Below, one piece after another: positions 22,133-32,473 of a DNA stretch of 64,000 nucleotides (position 1 is the first letter of the stretch; each line of letters starts with the position of its first letter). Made by a program: the position numbers and the translations under genes. The notes beneath the pieces are model-generated. The model was not told the origin of the DNA. It did no database searches and worked only from the letters and a program-made list of their open reading frames with translations. This DNA is from Malaya genurostris (taxonomy: Eukaryota > Arthropoda > Insecta > Diptera > Culicidae): assembly GCF_030247185.1 (NCBI RefSeq), contig NC_080571.1, forward strand, positions 45,797,002 through 45,861,001, read 5' to 3'.

Positions 22133-24022
22133 TTATGTGAATTCTGGTAAATTTTGGTGAATTCTGATAAATTCTGGTAAATTCTGATAAATTCGGGTAA
22201 ATTCTGCTAAATTCTGGTAAATTCTGGTAAATTCTGGTAAATTCTGGTAAATTCTGGTAAATTCTGGTAAATTCTGCAAATACTGTAAATTCTGCAAAAT
22301 CTGTAAATTCTGTAAATTCTGTAAATTCTGTAAATTCTGTAAATTCTGTAAATTCTGTAAATTCTGTAAATTCTGTAAATTCTGTAAATTCTGTAAATTT
22401 TGTAAATTCTGTAAATTCTGTAAATTCTGTAAATTCTGTAAATTCTGTAAATTCTGTAAATTCTGTAAATTCTGTAAATTCTGTAAATTCTGTAAATTCT
22501 GTAAATTCTGTAAATTCTGGTAAATTCTGGTAAATTCTGGTAAATTCTGGTAAATTCTGGTAAATTCTGGTAAATTCTGGTAAATTCTGGTAAATTCTGG
22601 TAAATTCTGGTAAATTCTGGTAAATTCTGGCAAATTCTGGTAAATTCTGGTAAATTCTGGTAAATTCTGGTAAATTCTGGTAAATTCTGGTAAATTCTGG
22701 TAAATTCTGCAAATACTGTAAATTCTGCAAAATCTGTAAATTCTGTAAATTCTGTAAATTCTGTAAATTCTGTAAATTCTGTAAATTCTGTAAATTCTGT
22801 AAATTTTGTAAATTCTGTAAATTCTGTAAATTCTGTAAATTCTGTAAATTCTGTAAATTCTGTAAATTCTGTAAATTCTGTAAATTCTGTAAATTCTGTA
22901 AATTCTGTAAATTCTGTAAATTCTGTAAATTCTGTAAATTCTGTAAATTCTGTAAATTCTGTAAATTCTGTAAATTCTGTAAATTCTGTAAATTCTGTAA
23001 ATTCTGTAAATTCTGTAAATTCTGTAAATTCTGTAAATTCTGTAAATTCTGTAAATTCTGTAAATTCTGTAAATTCTGTAAATTCTGTAAATTCTGTAAA
23101 TTCTGTAAATTCTATAAATTCTTTAAATTCTTTAAATTCTGTAAATTCTGTAAATTCTGTAAATTCTGTAAATTCTGTAAATTCTGTAAATTCTGTAAAT
23201 TCTGTAAATTCTGTAAATTCTGTAAATTCTGTAAATTCTGTAAATTCTGTAAATTCTGTAAATTCTGTAAATTCTGTAAATTCTGTAAATTCTGTAAATT
23301 CTGTAAATTCTGTAAATTCTGTAAATTCTGTAAATTCTGTAAATTCTGTAAATTCTGTAAATTCTGTAAATTCTGTAAATTCTGTAAATTCTGTAAATTC
23401 TATAAATTCTTTAAATTCTTTAAATTCTGTAAATTCTGTAAATTCTGTAAATTCTGTAAATTCTGTAAATTCTGTAAATTCTGTAAATTCTGTAAATTCT
23501 GTAAATTCTGTAAATTCTGTAAATTCTGTAAATTCTGTAAATTCTGTAAATTCTGTAAATTCTGTAAATTCTGTAAATTCTGTAAATTCTGTAAATTCTG
23601 TAAATTCTGTAAATTCTGTAAATTCTGTAAATTCTGTAAATTCTGTAAATTCTGTAAATTCTGTAAATTCTGTAAATTCTGTAAATTCTGTAAATTCTGT
23701 AAATTCTGTAAATTCTGTAAATTCTGTAAATTCTGTAAATTCTGTAAATTCTGTAAATTCTGTAAATTCTGTAAATTCTGTAAATTCTGTAAATTCTGTA
23801 AATTCTGTAAATTCTGTAAATTCTGTAAATTCTGTAAATTCTGTAAATTCTGTAAATTCTGTAAATTCTGTAAATTCTGTAAATTCTGTAAATTCTGTAA
23901 ATTCTGTAAATTCTGTAAATTCTGTAAATTCTGTAAATTCTGTAAATTCTGTAAATTCTGTAAATTCTGTAAATTCTGTAAATTCTGTAAATTCTGTAAA
24001 TTCTGTAAATTCTGCAAATTCT
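22133..24022. repeat. 9/10 bp satellite (TAAATTCTG / TAAATTCTGG) with higher-order repeats
   Basis: A nearly pure array about 1.9 kb long. Two unit types alternate in blocks: 10 bp TAAATTCTGG (about 22,133-22,265 and 22,516-22,708) and 9 bp TAAATTCTG (about 22,280-22,515 and 22,725-24,015). A variant string containing GCAAATACTG occurs at 22,266 and 22,709, 443 bp apart. Another, TATAAATTCTTTAAATTC, occurs at 23,113 and 23,401, exactly 288 bp (32 units) apart. These shared variants show segmental amplification on top of unit slippage. Because 9 is a multiple of three, the minus strand reads open for over 200 codons as LQN repeats. That frame is an arithmetic by-product. Confidence 0.9.
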
Positions 24023-25422
24023 GTTTATTTTGTGAATTTTAAATATTGCCCCAAAGAAAATTTATATTGATTGTATCACATTTGAAAGAACTTGGACTAG
24101 GAACAGATTTCTCAACATTAAACCCTAGGGTTTTGAACGAAGCTAGGGTTCTATTGATTTCCGTTTTATTTGATTTTTTAAGCAACCGCTCCCACGAAAA
24201 ATTTGAAAAACAATTAGAGATGTTTTTGTCATTGGTGGGAAGGTTTACAATTTTTTCAACTTTTTTAAGATATATTTCTTGCATTCAAATATAACTAAAT
24301 TTTTGAACACTTCCAATTTTGTTACCACTGTGAATTTTTCAAGTAATGAATAAATAATTGTTGAACGAGTTGAAGAGCTGAGAATTTATATTTAATTATT
24401 TTTTCTCGAAAAAAATTAACAATCAGTCATGCTTTGAAACTCTATTAAAAGGAAACATATGATGCAACATAAACTATAAAAGCTGAGCACCATGCGTTTC
24501 CTGCCAATACAGCTCCAATGGAAACGCAAGGTATATTGTTAATTTTTTTTAGAGAAAATCAAATATTGTTCTCTTACATATTTTCAGAATTATTGATTTA
24601 TAACTAAACACACTTCAGAGTTTTACCAAAATCGAAAGTGTGAAAAATTGTGCTAAAAAATTTTTAAATATTTTCCAATGCTAGGAATGCATCTCCAAAA
24701 AAAATAAAAAAATGGCAATCTTTCCGACAATACCTACAATATTTTTAATTTTTTTTTGTTCAAATTTCGCGGTTGAGCGGTTGCTTTAAAAATTAAATTG
24801 AATGAAAATCAATAGAACCACAGGACCCGAATGACTACAGTTAAAAGGTCTTCAATAAAAAAAAATAGAATCACCCTTGCGTTGACTGGACATTTGAAGG
24901 ATTAGGGAAAATTGTTTCGTGCATAATCGACTAAAGCCTCCGCAGAAATTGAATATTTGGAAGCAATTTGAAAAGTTTTTTTTTCAATTTAATAATCTAC
25001 ACGATTTTGACATTTTTGACTGACATAAATTTGCATAAAAATCAATAACTTTGATCGAAATTTGCGAGATATTTAATCCATATTTGGCAAGAATTAAAAT
25101 TTTGAAAATTTTGTCAGATTTTGGAAATTAAAAAACAAATGTGTTTCAAAATTTTTAAAAAATATTTCGTTTCTATTTTTAGTATTTCTCCAAAAAAAAT
25201 ATTGAAGTAGGAAACCTTCCCGACAATACCTAGAATATTCCTGATTTTTATTCTCAAATTTCGCGGTTGTGTAGTTGCTTCAAAAAATCAAACAAACCGA
25301 ATATCAATAGAACCACCCTTGCCCCGTCTATATGCTAGTTAAAGGGTTGCAAATTTAGGAATATTGTATCCAGTTCAAACTCTTTCAAATGTGGTTTAAC
25401 ACAATAAATTTTCTTTGGGAGC
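24023..25422. repeat. AT-rich ~0.5-0.7 kb repeat family, copies 1 and 2
   Basis: Noncoding units share the words GTCAGATTTTGGAAAATTA.., AATGCATCTCCAAAAAA, AATATTCCTGATTTT, TTTCGCGGTTG and ATCAATAGAACCACCCTTG. The last phrase occurs at about 24,810 (split by a LINE tail) and 25,303. The third copy lies at 33,870-34,430 (ending ATCAATAGGACCACCCTTG at 34,396), displaced by large insertions. No gene is visible. An open frame at 24,039-24,284 has no recognisable domain. Confidence 0.55.
24822..24865 (+). mobile_element. 44 bp 3'-end remnant of the I-like LINE
   Basis: The segment reads AGGACCCGAATGAC.. and ends ..TTCAATAAAAAAAAA, matching by eye the 3' end of the LINE at 27,483-33,858 (minus strand GGACCCGAATGAC, GTTAAAAAGTCCTAAATAAAA). 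It is flanked by TAGAACCAC (24,813-24,821) and TAGAATCAC (24,866-24,874), a 9 bp duplication with one change. The related repeat copies at 25,303 and 34,396 have no insert at this spot. It is an extremely 5'-truncated retrotransposition event. Confidence 0.7.
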
Positions 25423-25451
25423 AGATTCGCGCTATAGCTTTTGTAGTAATT

Positions 25452-27278
25452 TTTTTTTTTTTTTCCCTTTATGGGCTGCTCTGGCCGAGGGGGGTGGTTA
25501 CAACGATCCACACTTTCCATACCAGACGAACTAGGCTATGGTGCCCAAATGAACACTAGTAACGAAGGAGGAAATCCTCCAGCATGTAACCCAAGCGACA
25601 GATTCCTTTGCGGCTATCAATTTGCAACGAAAGATACGAGTATCTTCTATTGCAAGTTCGCCAGAGAATTTGTCACTTGAGCAGGAAGTGTGTGCTTCAC
25701 CCTGTAACCAGTCAATCATTGAGTCGTGCGTCTCTGTCGTATTCGTATTTTGTCATCCTACCAGCTGCTTCTGTGTCTTAAATGTCCTCGTCGATGAAAC
25801 TTTGCAAATTTCGCATTGTATCCGCTTCGGTCTTGTCCCTGCTTTCCTAAATAGTCTTATATGTCTGAAGCGGTACAAACGATTATTACTTTAAAGTTCC
25901 TAAACAGATGTAGATATGTTTGATCTACTAACACTATCCATTCTAATATGCTCTGATTAATTCTATCTTTGTCGAAGTTACGTTACATTTCCTTTTCCCC
26001 ATTGCATCGCTTTTTTATTATGCCGGAGAAACCTATTAATATCTCAATGTGATAATTTATCAAGAATAAAGAAATAAATATTTATAATATTACAATAACA
26101 ACAACAATAATAAAAATGATAATAATAAAAGTAATAATAAAAATAGAAATATTGTGACTTACCAAAAGTTAATATGTCATCAAAAGATTTATTACAATAA
26201 CATACCAATGTTTCGTCGTTTCACTGGGGCTCTTGATTTGTTTTCAATTTCCTTTTGGTATTCCTGTAGCATCCTAGTATATCCATATCGTTTTTGTCTA
26301 TAATCTTTTATTTTGATATTTTCTCGTGATAAGAATAAAAGAAAATTAGGTGTTAGTAAGCTTGTTAAATTATATAATGTAAGGATGCGCATTTAACACT
26401 AGATTGCCCAGGAAAGTCACAATATGTAAACAATGGAAGGACCGCGTGAAATTCTGTGAACTTTTTTAATTCTTTATTTACCGATATATGCACTTAGGAA
26501 TACTGCACTAGCTTTTATTTATTCTGTCACAGTTTATATTATTGACTTTCTCTCTTTCCATCATTCTGACTGCCTTTGAGCAGTCTAGGTCTAAACTAAG
26601 TGTTGGGCCTTCTAGTGTTGAGCACGCATCCAGGAAACAAGAACTACATGTATTTCGTGAAGAAATACTAGGTGTGATTGGATGAAATGGTCCACGTGAA
26701 CCGCTCTCTTCCAGAGACACACATTTCACACTCTTAGTTAGAAGGTGACATCTGTGTCCAAGTTTGAGAAATCTAAGTACATTCAAACCTTTCCCGATAT
26801 GAGAGTGTATTCACACTTGATTAATCAGTTTCGTCATCATTGCAATTTGTAAACATTACCGATACCGAGCCGGATCGGAAAGGTTTGAAAGTTCTTAAAC
26901 GGTTCATAGGATATCAATTTACTCCTATTCCTGATAACAATAGTCCTCCTTTTAGAATTAAATTCACCAAGCTCAGGACGAATATGATATATTAATATTC
27001 ATCCCAACTGGATCAAAATAATTCAAATTGGTGACCAATTCCAGGCATAAGAATGCTCGAAACCACCTAATGACCTATTGTCAATTTCAAGCATTATTAG
27101 TCCTGTCCACTCCGTGATCGATTCAGACAACACAATAATTTTCATCTTTTAAATTTATAAGCTAACGATCGATCTCGGTATGGTCAGACTTTGTAAATAC
27201 GCGAAGTGTAAATTGACTCCCACCCCCATCCACCAAGCGGGGGTACGCACCCTGTAGCTCATCATCCAAAGCCTAGGG
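25452..27278 (-). mobile_element. 1.8 kb poly(A)-tailed insertion of unknown content, 29 bp target duplication
   Basis: A 29 bp word beginning AGATTCGCGCTATAGC and ending GTAGTAATT occurs at 25,423-25,451 and again at 27,279-27,307. The repeat that carries it continues normally on both outer sides. The insert has a T run at 25,452-25,464, which is a poly(A) tail on the minus strand. This is the signature of target-primed retrotransposition. The content is not recognised. Short minus frames at 26,192-26,392 and 26,508-26,786 and a plus frame at about 26,829-26,995 lack known motifs. It could be a truncated LINE, a processed transcript of a host gene, or a copied foreign RNA. Confidence 0.6.
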
Positions 27279-27307
27279 AGATTCGCGCTATAGCTTTTGT
27301 AGTAATT

Positions 27308-27482
27308 GAATAAATATTTGGAAGAAATTTGAAATTTGTTTTGGTTTTTCATTTAATAATGTACAGTATTTTGAAATTTGTTCCAGATTTTGTAAATTTT
27401 GAAACATTTTTTCCTATTTTGCGGAAATAAATGATTTTGGCCTAATTTTACTTAAAAATCAATAAATTTTTTGTAAAAGTTT
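27308..27482. repeat. AT-rich repeat family, piece of the third copy between two insertions
   Basis: The words AAATATTTGGAAGAAATTTGAAA and TTAATAATGTACA match the copy at about 24,950-25,010. The third copy is continued at 33,859 on the far side of the LINE, so this fragment and 33,870-34,430 were once adjacent. Confidence 0.55.
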
Positions 27483-29650
27483 TTTTTTTTTTTTTATTTA
27501 GGACTTTTTAACGTTACGTCATTCGGGTCCATCAACTCAATATTTACATTTCATTTTCAAAATATCACTTCATGGTTTTCTCCTATCCTTATATTTTTAA
27601 ATACAATTATATAAAGAGATGTTTTTCAAGAATGATAAAAGTTTCTTTGCCCTATCTTTGTCATCACATAATGCTTCTCTAATGTTGGCTGGTACGTCCG
27701 CAGCTCTTCTTTCGCCTTCCAGACCTGGGCAGTCCTGAATTATATGCTTTATCGACAGTCTTGCGTTACACCAACTGCATTTCGGTGGGTCTATCTTGTC
27801 AAGAATATGGCTATGCGTCAACTGTGAATGTCCGATTCTCAGTCTCGCCAACATGACGTCATCCCTTCTAAGGCCGGTAAATGCTGCTTCAAACGGTAGT
27901 ATTGTGTTTTTCACTTCTCTGAGCTTGTTATTTGTTACGGTATCCCACTTTAACTGCCATTTTATAGAAACATGTTGTTTTATAATATTTTTCATTTCTT
28001 TAAACTCAATCATTAAGCCAGGATGAACTGGTTCCAGTAATGCCTTTTTTGCCTCAACGTCAGCTCGTTCATTCCCAGCAATATTGGCATGACCAGGGAC
28101 CCAACAGAAGGTTAATGCTGATCCATTGCCTATCACTCTATCATACAGGTTCGCCATCTCGTCCCTCCATACACTGTTTATTTTACAATTCTCCAATGTT
28201 TCGATAGCGCTAAGTGAATCGGTACATATCAAGTAAGCTCCAACTTCATCCTTTTCAGTTAACCATAATACTGCTTCTCTTATCGCTAGACATTCGGCCT
28301 GATAAATGCTACTCAAATCCTTTATTCTCTTGCGTATAACTGTATCTTCGCATATGACACTAAATCCTGTGCGCCCTCCTTTCTTCGAGCCGTCCGTGTA
28401 GATTACGCGGTAAATGGAATATTTGGAGCTTAATGTTTCTAGAAAACTTTTTGATAGTTCGTTGTGGGCTGCTCCTTTCCGGGTTTCCATCAATAGGCTC
28501 TTATCGGTTGAAATCGGTGATCTCTGCCATGGTGGTATGGATGGTCGAGTAAAGATGCTTAATGGTGGTAATCGTACATTGATATTGGCTAGGACTTTCT
28601 GCCCCCGGTGCATTGCGTTGTAGGGCACTGCTGGTCTCGGTAAGTTCCATAGTTCTCCAGAGCTGCTATCGTATGTATCCTCCGAAGCTGATGACGTGTC
28701 GCCTGGAACTAGTTGTTCTCTCTGGGCTGTCTTTCTCACTGCAAAAATCGCTACTCGTTGTTCGAAGAGTGTTCGAAGGTCTGGAACTCCCGTTTCCGCA
28801 TATATACTCTCTACAGGGCTTGTATGGAATGCCCCGCAAACTGCTCTTAATCCAGCGTTGTGGACAATGGCTAGCTGCTTCATAGTTTGATCGTTGACAG
28901 CTGAAACTATGGGTGCTGCATACAACATTTTTTCTAGTACTGTTGCTCGATATAACTTCAGTAATGTTTTACGATCGCCTCCCCAATTTCTGGTCGCTAC
29001 GCTTCGCAAAAACTGGATTCGTTGCTGACAGCATGCCTTTACCTCTTCGAAATGTGCCTTGAATGACAAGTGGCAATCCAAAGTGACGCCCAGGCATTTG
29101 TGGATTCTTTTTCGTTGAATAGGCTTTCCATTCAGTAGTAGTGTTGTGCTACTATCTGGTTTTCTACTTCTAGGGTTACGGAATATTACTGTGGCACTCT
29201 TCTCAGCAGATATTTTAAATCCTGTCTGTGTCTGCCATTGTTGTATTCCCAAAAGTGCCTGTTGCAATTTCGCTTCAGTGGTTTTGTAATTAGTTCCGCT
29301 GGTTATGAGCACTATATCATCTGCGTATAAATATATTTCCACCAGATCTGGGATACTTTCATTGATAGTGTCGATGGCGACTAGAAATAAAGTCACACTT
29401 AACACCGATCCTTGACACAGTCCCGTTTCCATAATTTTCTCCGTTGATCTTTCACCGTTGGCCAAAACTGAAAAGCATCTTCTTGCAAGCAACTGTTGGA
29501 TAAATTTTATCTTACGTCCTCCTATGCCCCAGCCACATAATCGATCGATCACCAGTCTCCTCCAGACCGTGTCATACGCTTTTGAAACATCCAAGAACAC
29601 TGCCTGTGCATATTGATTCCTACTCATTGCTTCACGGATATGGTTTTCTA

Positions 29651-30575
29651 AAGGGTGATTTTTTAAGAGCTTGAGAACTTTTTTAAACAATAAAACGCAT
29701 AAAATTTGCAAAATCTCATCGGTTCTTTATTTTAAACGTTAGATTGGTACATGACATTTACTTTTTGAAGATAATTTCATTTAAATGTTGACTGCGGCTG
29801 CGTCTTAGGTGGTCCATTCGGAAAATCCGCTTTTTTATCGACAAATTTTGTTCAGCGATGAGGCTCATTTCTGGTTGAATGGCTACGTAAATAAGCAAAA
29901 TTGCCGCATTTGGAGTGAAGAGCAACCAGAAGCCGTTCAAGAACTGCCCATGCATCCCGAAAAATGCACTGTTTGGTGTGGTTTGTACGCTGGTGGAATC
30001 ATTGGACCGTATTTTTTCAAAGATGCTGTTGGACGCAACGTTACAGTGAATGGCGATCGCTATCGTTCGATGCTAACAAACTTTTTGTTGCCAAAAATGG
30101 AAGAACTGAACTTGGTAGACATGTGGTTTCAACAAGATGGCGCTACATGCCACACAGCTCGCGATTCTATGGCCATTTTGAGGGAAAACTTCGGAGAACA
30201 ATTCATCTCAAGAAATGGACCGGTAAGTTGGCCACCAAGATCATGCGATTTGACGCCTTTAGACTATTTTTTGTGGGGCTACGTCAAGTCTAAAGTCTAC
30301 AGAAATAAGCCAGTAACTATTCCAGCTTTGGAAGACAACATTTCCGAAGAAATTCGGGCTATTCCGGCCGAAATGCTCGAAAAAGTTGCCCAAAATTGGA
30401 CTTTCCAAATGGACCACCTAAGACGCAGCCGCGGTCAACATTTAAATGAAATTATCTTCAAAAAGTAAATGTCATGTACCAATCTAACGTTTAAAATAAA
30501 GAACCGATGAGATTTTGCAAATTTTATGCGTTTTATTGTTTAAAAAAGTTCTCAAGCTCTTAAAAAATCACCCTT
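29651..30575 (+). mobile_element. DD41D-type Tc1/mariner element with ~175 bp inverted-duplicated ends
   Basis: TA dinucleotides at 29,649-29,650 and 30,576-30,577 flank the 925 bp element. Both ends start AAGGGTGATTTTTTAAGAGC. The inverted arms run from 29,651 to about 29,826 and from about 30,400 to 30,575, with only two mismatches that I can see in about 173 bp. Short TIRs would be normal here. Instead the left arm is an inverted copy of the right end, including the last codons of the transposase (DHLRRSR..NEIIFKK). The left half of the original transposon is missing. The element interrupts the LINE ORF2, so it arrived after the LINE. Confidence 0.8.
29822..30468 (+). pseudogene. Transposase catalytic domain, IS630-Tc1-mariner superfamily, 5'-truncated
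   Basis: About 215 codons stay open from the inverted-duplication junction to a TAA at 30,466-30,468. The frame keeps the DDE-type catalytic core: ILFSDEAHFWLNG (first D), WFQQDGATCHTAR (second D) and SCDLTPLDYFLWGYVK (third acidic site). The spacing from the second D is 36 residues to the D of CDL and 41 to the D of PLD. The latter is the rosa-like DD41D convention. The N-terminal helix-turn-helix DNA-binding region is absent because the left half was replaced. The catalytic half alone is unlikely to bind TIRs, so the copy would need a full enzyme from elsewhere. A related but distinct copy is at 40,100-41,013. Confidence 0.8.
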
Positions 30576-32473
30576 TATTTATGTTAGGTGGTCGGATGCA
30601 GTATGCCCCTTTCTGAAACCAAATTGGTTTCTATGCAGCAATTGACGAGTTTCCAAAACGTGTGTGAGTCTATTATTCACCATTCGCTCCAAAATTTTTC
30701 CAAGGCAACTGTTCAAAAAGATGGGCCGGTAGTTGCTAGGGTTTGATCTTTCACCTTTTCCTTTGTAAATCGGAACGACGATAGATTTTGTCCAGCTCGA
30801 GGGGTATTCCGATTCTGTCCATATGCGGTTGAATGTTTCGAGTAACTTACGACGGCATTCGAATGGTAAATTCAGAATCATGCTGTAGTGCACTTCGTCT
30901 GGCCCCGGTGAAGAGCCACGTAATCCGCAGAATGCTTCTTCTAACTCTATCATGGAAAATTTTTTATTGTATTCCGTTTCTCCTACAGGTGGAATTTGAG
31001 GGTCGTTTTTCTCTGTGTTGGTTTTGAAGGCGAGAAATTCAGGATCGTAGCTTTCATTTTTTGATATTGTTTGGAATGAGTTGGCAAGTGCTTCCGCAAT
31101 TTGAGATCCCTCGATCACCGTTTTTTCCTGGAGCGTAATAGCAGAGATGTTTGTGAAACTATTATCACCTCGAATTCGGCGGTAGTTGTTCCACATGGTT
31201 TTCGTAGACGTTTGCACAGAAAACGTGTTCACAAAGTCCTTCCACGATTTCGTTTTAGCTTGGGTTATAACTTCACGAGCGTTTCTGCGGGTTTCACGAA
31301 AGTTTTCGACAAGTTGATCATGCTTGTCACTGTTGTTTATTGCTTTCAGCTTGCGGAGAGCCTTTCTGCGCATTTTAACAGCCGCCGCAACGTCTTCATT
31401 CCACCATGGCACACACATTTTGCCTCTGACACCGTTTGTTCTGGGTATGGTTGTTTCTGCTGCTTGGATGATCTGGTTTGTAATCTCGTTGATTTGTTCC
31501 TCAGTGTCCTCCTTGTGTGTAAAATACACGGTGTTTTGGTATAACGGCCAATTTGCTTCATCAATTTTCCATCTACGAGTGGTTTTTACGGTCTGCTGTG
31601 GTCCCGGGAGCGAGACAATAACAGGGTAGTGGTCACTACCGTGCGTATCCGTTGCGACTGTGAAATCTAGTATATCAGCTAATTCCGTCGAACAGCATGC
31701 AATATCGATTGATGATCCTTTTCCCGTTGAGTGATTTCGGTAAGTATGTTCACCATTGTTAAGAATAACGAGGGGGAACTGCTGGATAACCGCTTCAAAG
31801 ATTTTTCCACGCGTACTGATCGAATCGGAACCCCATATTGTATGATGGGCATTTATATCACCGAGTAATACAAACGGACCAGGGATCTGTTCAAGTAATT
31901 CTGTTATTTTTGGGTTGGGCATGGGTTGGCCCGGAGGAAGGTACACATTAAGTATAACGAAGTTGAACGGTAAACCAATCTTGACGGCTACAGCTTCCAA
32001 ATACGTTTCTAGCGTTATTTCTTCACTGTCAATTCCAATCTTTACGGCAGTAAGGATACCACCTGCGGCCCGGACACCACCTCCACGCATTCGGTGATAT
32101 GTTGTGTAACCTCGGATTTTTGCTTCGTTTTTCTTCGCGCACATTGTTTCTTGTAGACAAAATACGAAGGGATTTCTCTCTTTCATTATTAGTTTTAACT
32201 CTGATTGGCTCGTTCGCAACCCTTGTAAGTTCCAAGATACAATATTCTGCAAAAGTTCAATTTGGTACTTATCTTTGTAATTGTTTTGGTTTGTATTAGG
32301 CATAGTAATTTTAAAGAATTTCCATCTCACTATTTTCTTCGTCCGCTTCAGTTGCATCCTGTTGAATAGGTTGTGGATTTTTTCTAGGTCTACCCGGTTT
32401 TCGTTTCGGTTGTGAAAAGCTTACTTCTTGTATTTCGGGGGGCGAGTTAGAGGGGGATTGTATCTTCTCATCA

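Larger units (their letters stand above)
27597..32303 (-). pseudogene. LINE ORF2: endonuclease, reverse transcriptase, RNase H; interrupted
   Basis: I place the start at ATG 32,303 (MPNTNQNN), 8 bp after the shifted ORF1 end. Part one (32,303-30,579) has an AP-type endonuclease with SWNLQGLR, CLQETM, LLGDINAHHTIW and SDHYPVIV, then the RT fingers with NPSNYRPIFL and NQFGFRKGHT. A TAA stop follows HLT. The DD41D element sits directly after it (29,651-30,575). Part two resumes in the same frame at 29,648 with FLDVSKAYDTVW, GLCQGSVLS and the catalytic YADDIVLI. The RNase H domain follows (IYTDGSKK, AECLAI, CTDSLSA, PGHANIAGNERAD) and then a C-terminal C-x2-C..H..C motif. Without the nested element it spans about 1,260 codons with that single stop. 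The protein would nick target DNA and copy its RNA there. Confidence 0.85.

Noticed and set aside
22125..24017. Open minus-strand frames of 166-205 codons (LQN and NLPEFTRIYQ repeats)
   Set aside because: They are forced by 9 bp and 10 bp satellite units that contain no stop on that strand. There is no start context, domain or non-repeat sequence.
22133..24022. CRISPR-like direct repeats
   Set aside because: The array has contiguous 9/10 bp units with no unique spacers and the DNA is eukaryotic. It is a satellite.
26192..26392. Possible minus-strand host exon ending at a GTATGT donor
   Set aside because: No matching acceptor or adjoining coding exon could be defended, and the region lies in a poly(A)-tailed insertion. 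Left as unknown content.
29758..29955. 65-codon minus-strand frame ending DHLRRSRSQHLNEIIFKK
   Set aside because: It is the inverted duplicate of the transposase C-terminus, not a separate gene.
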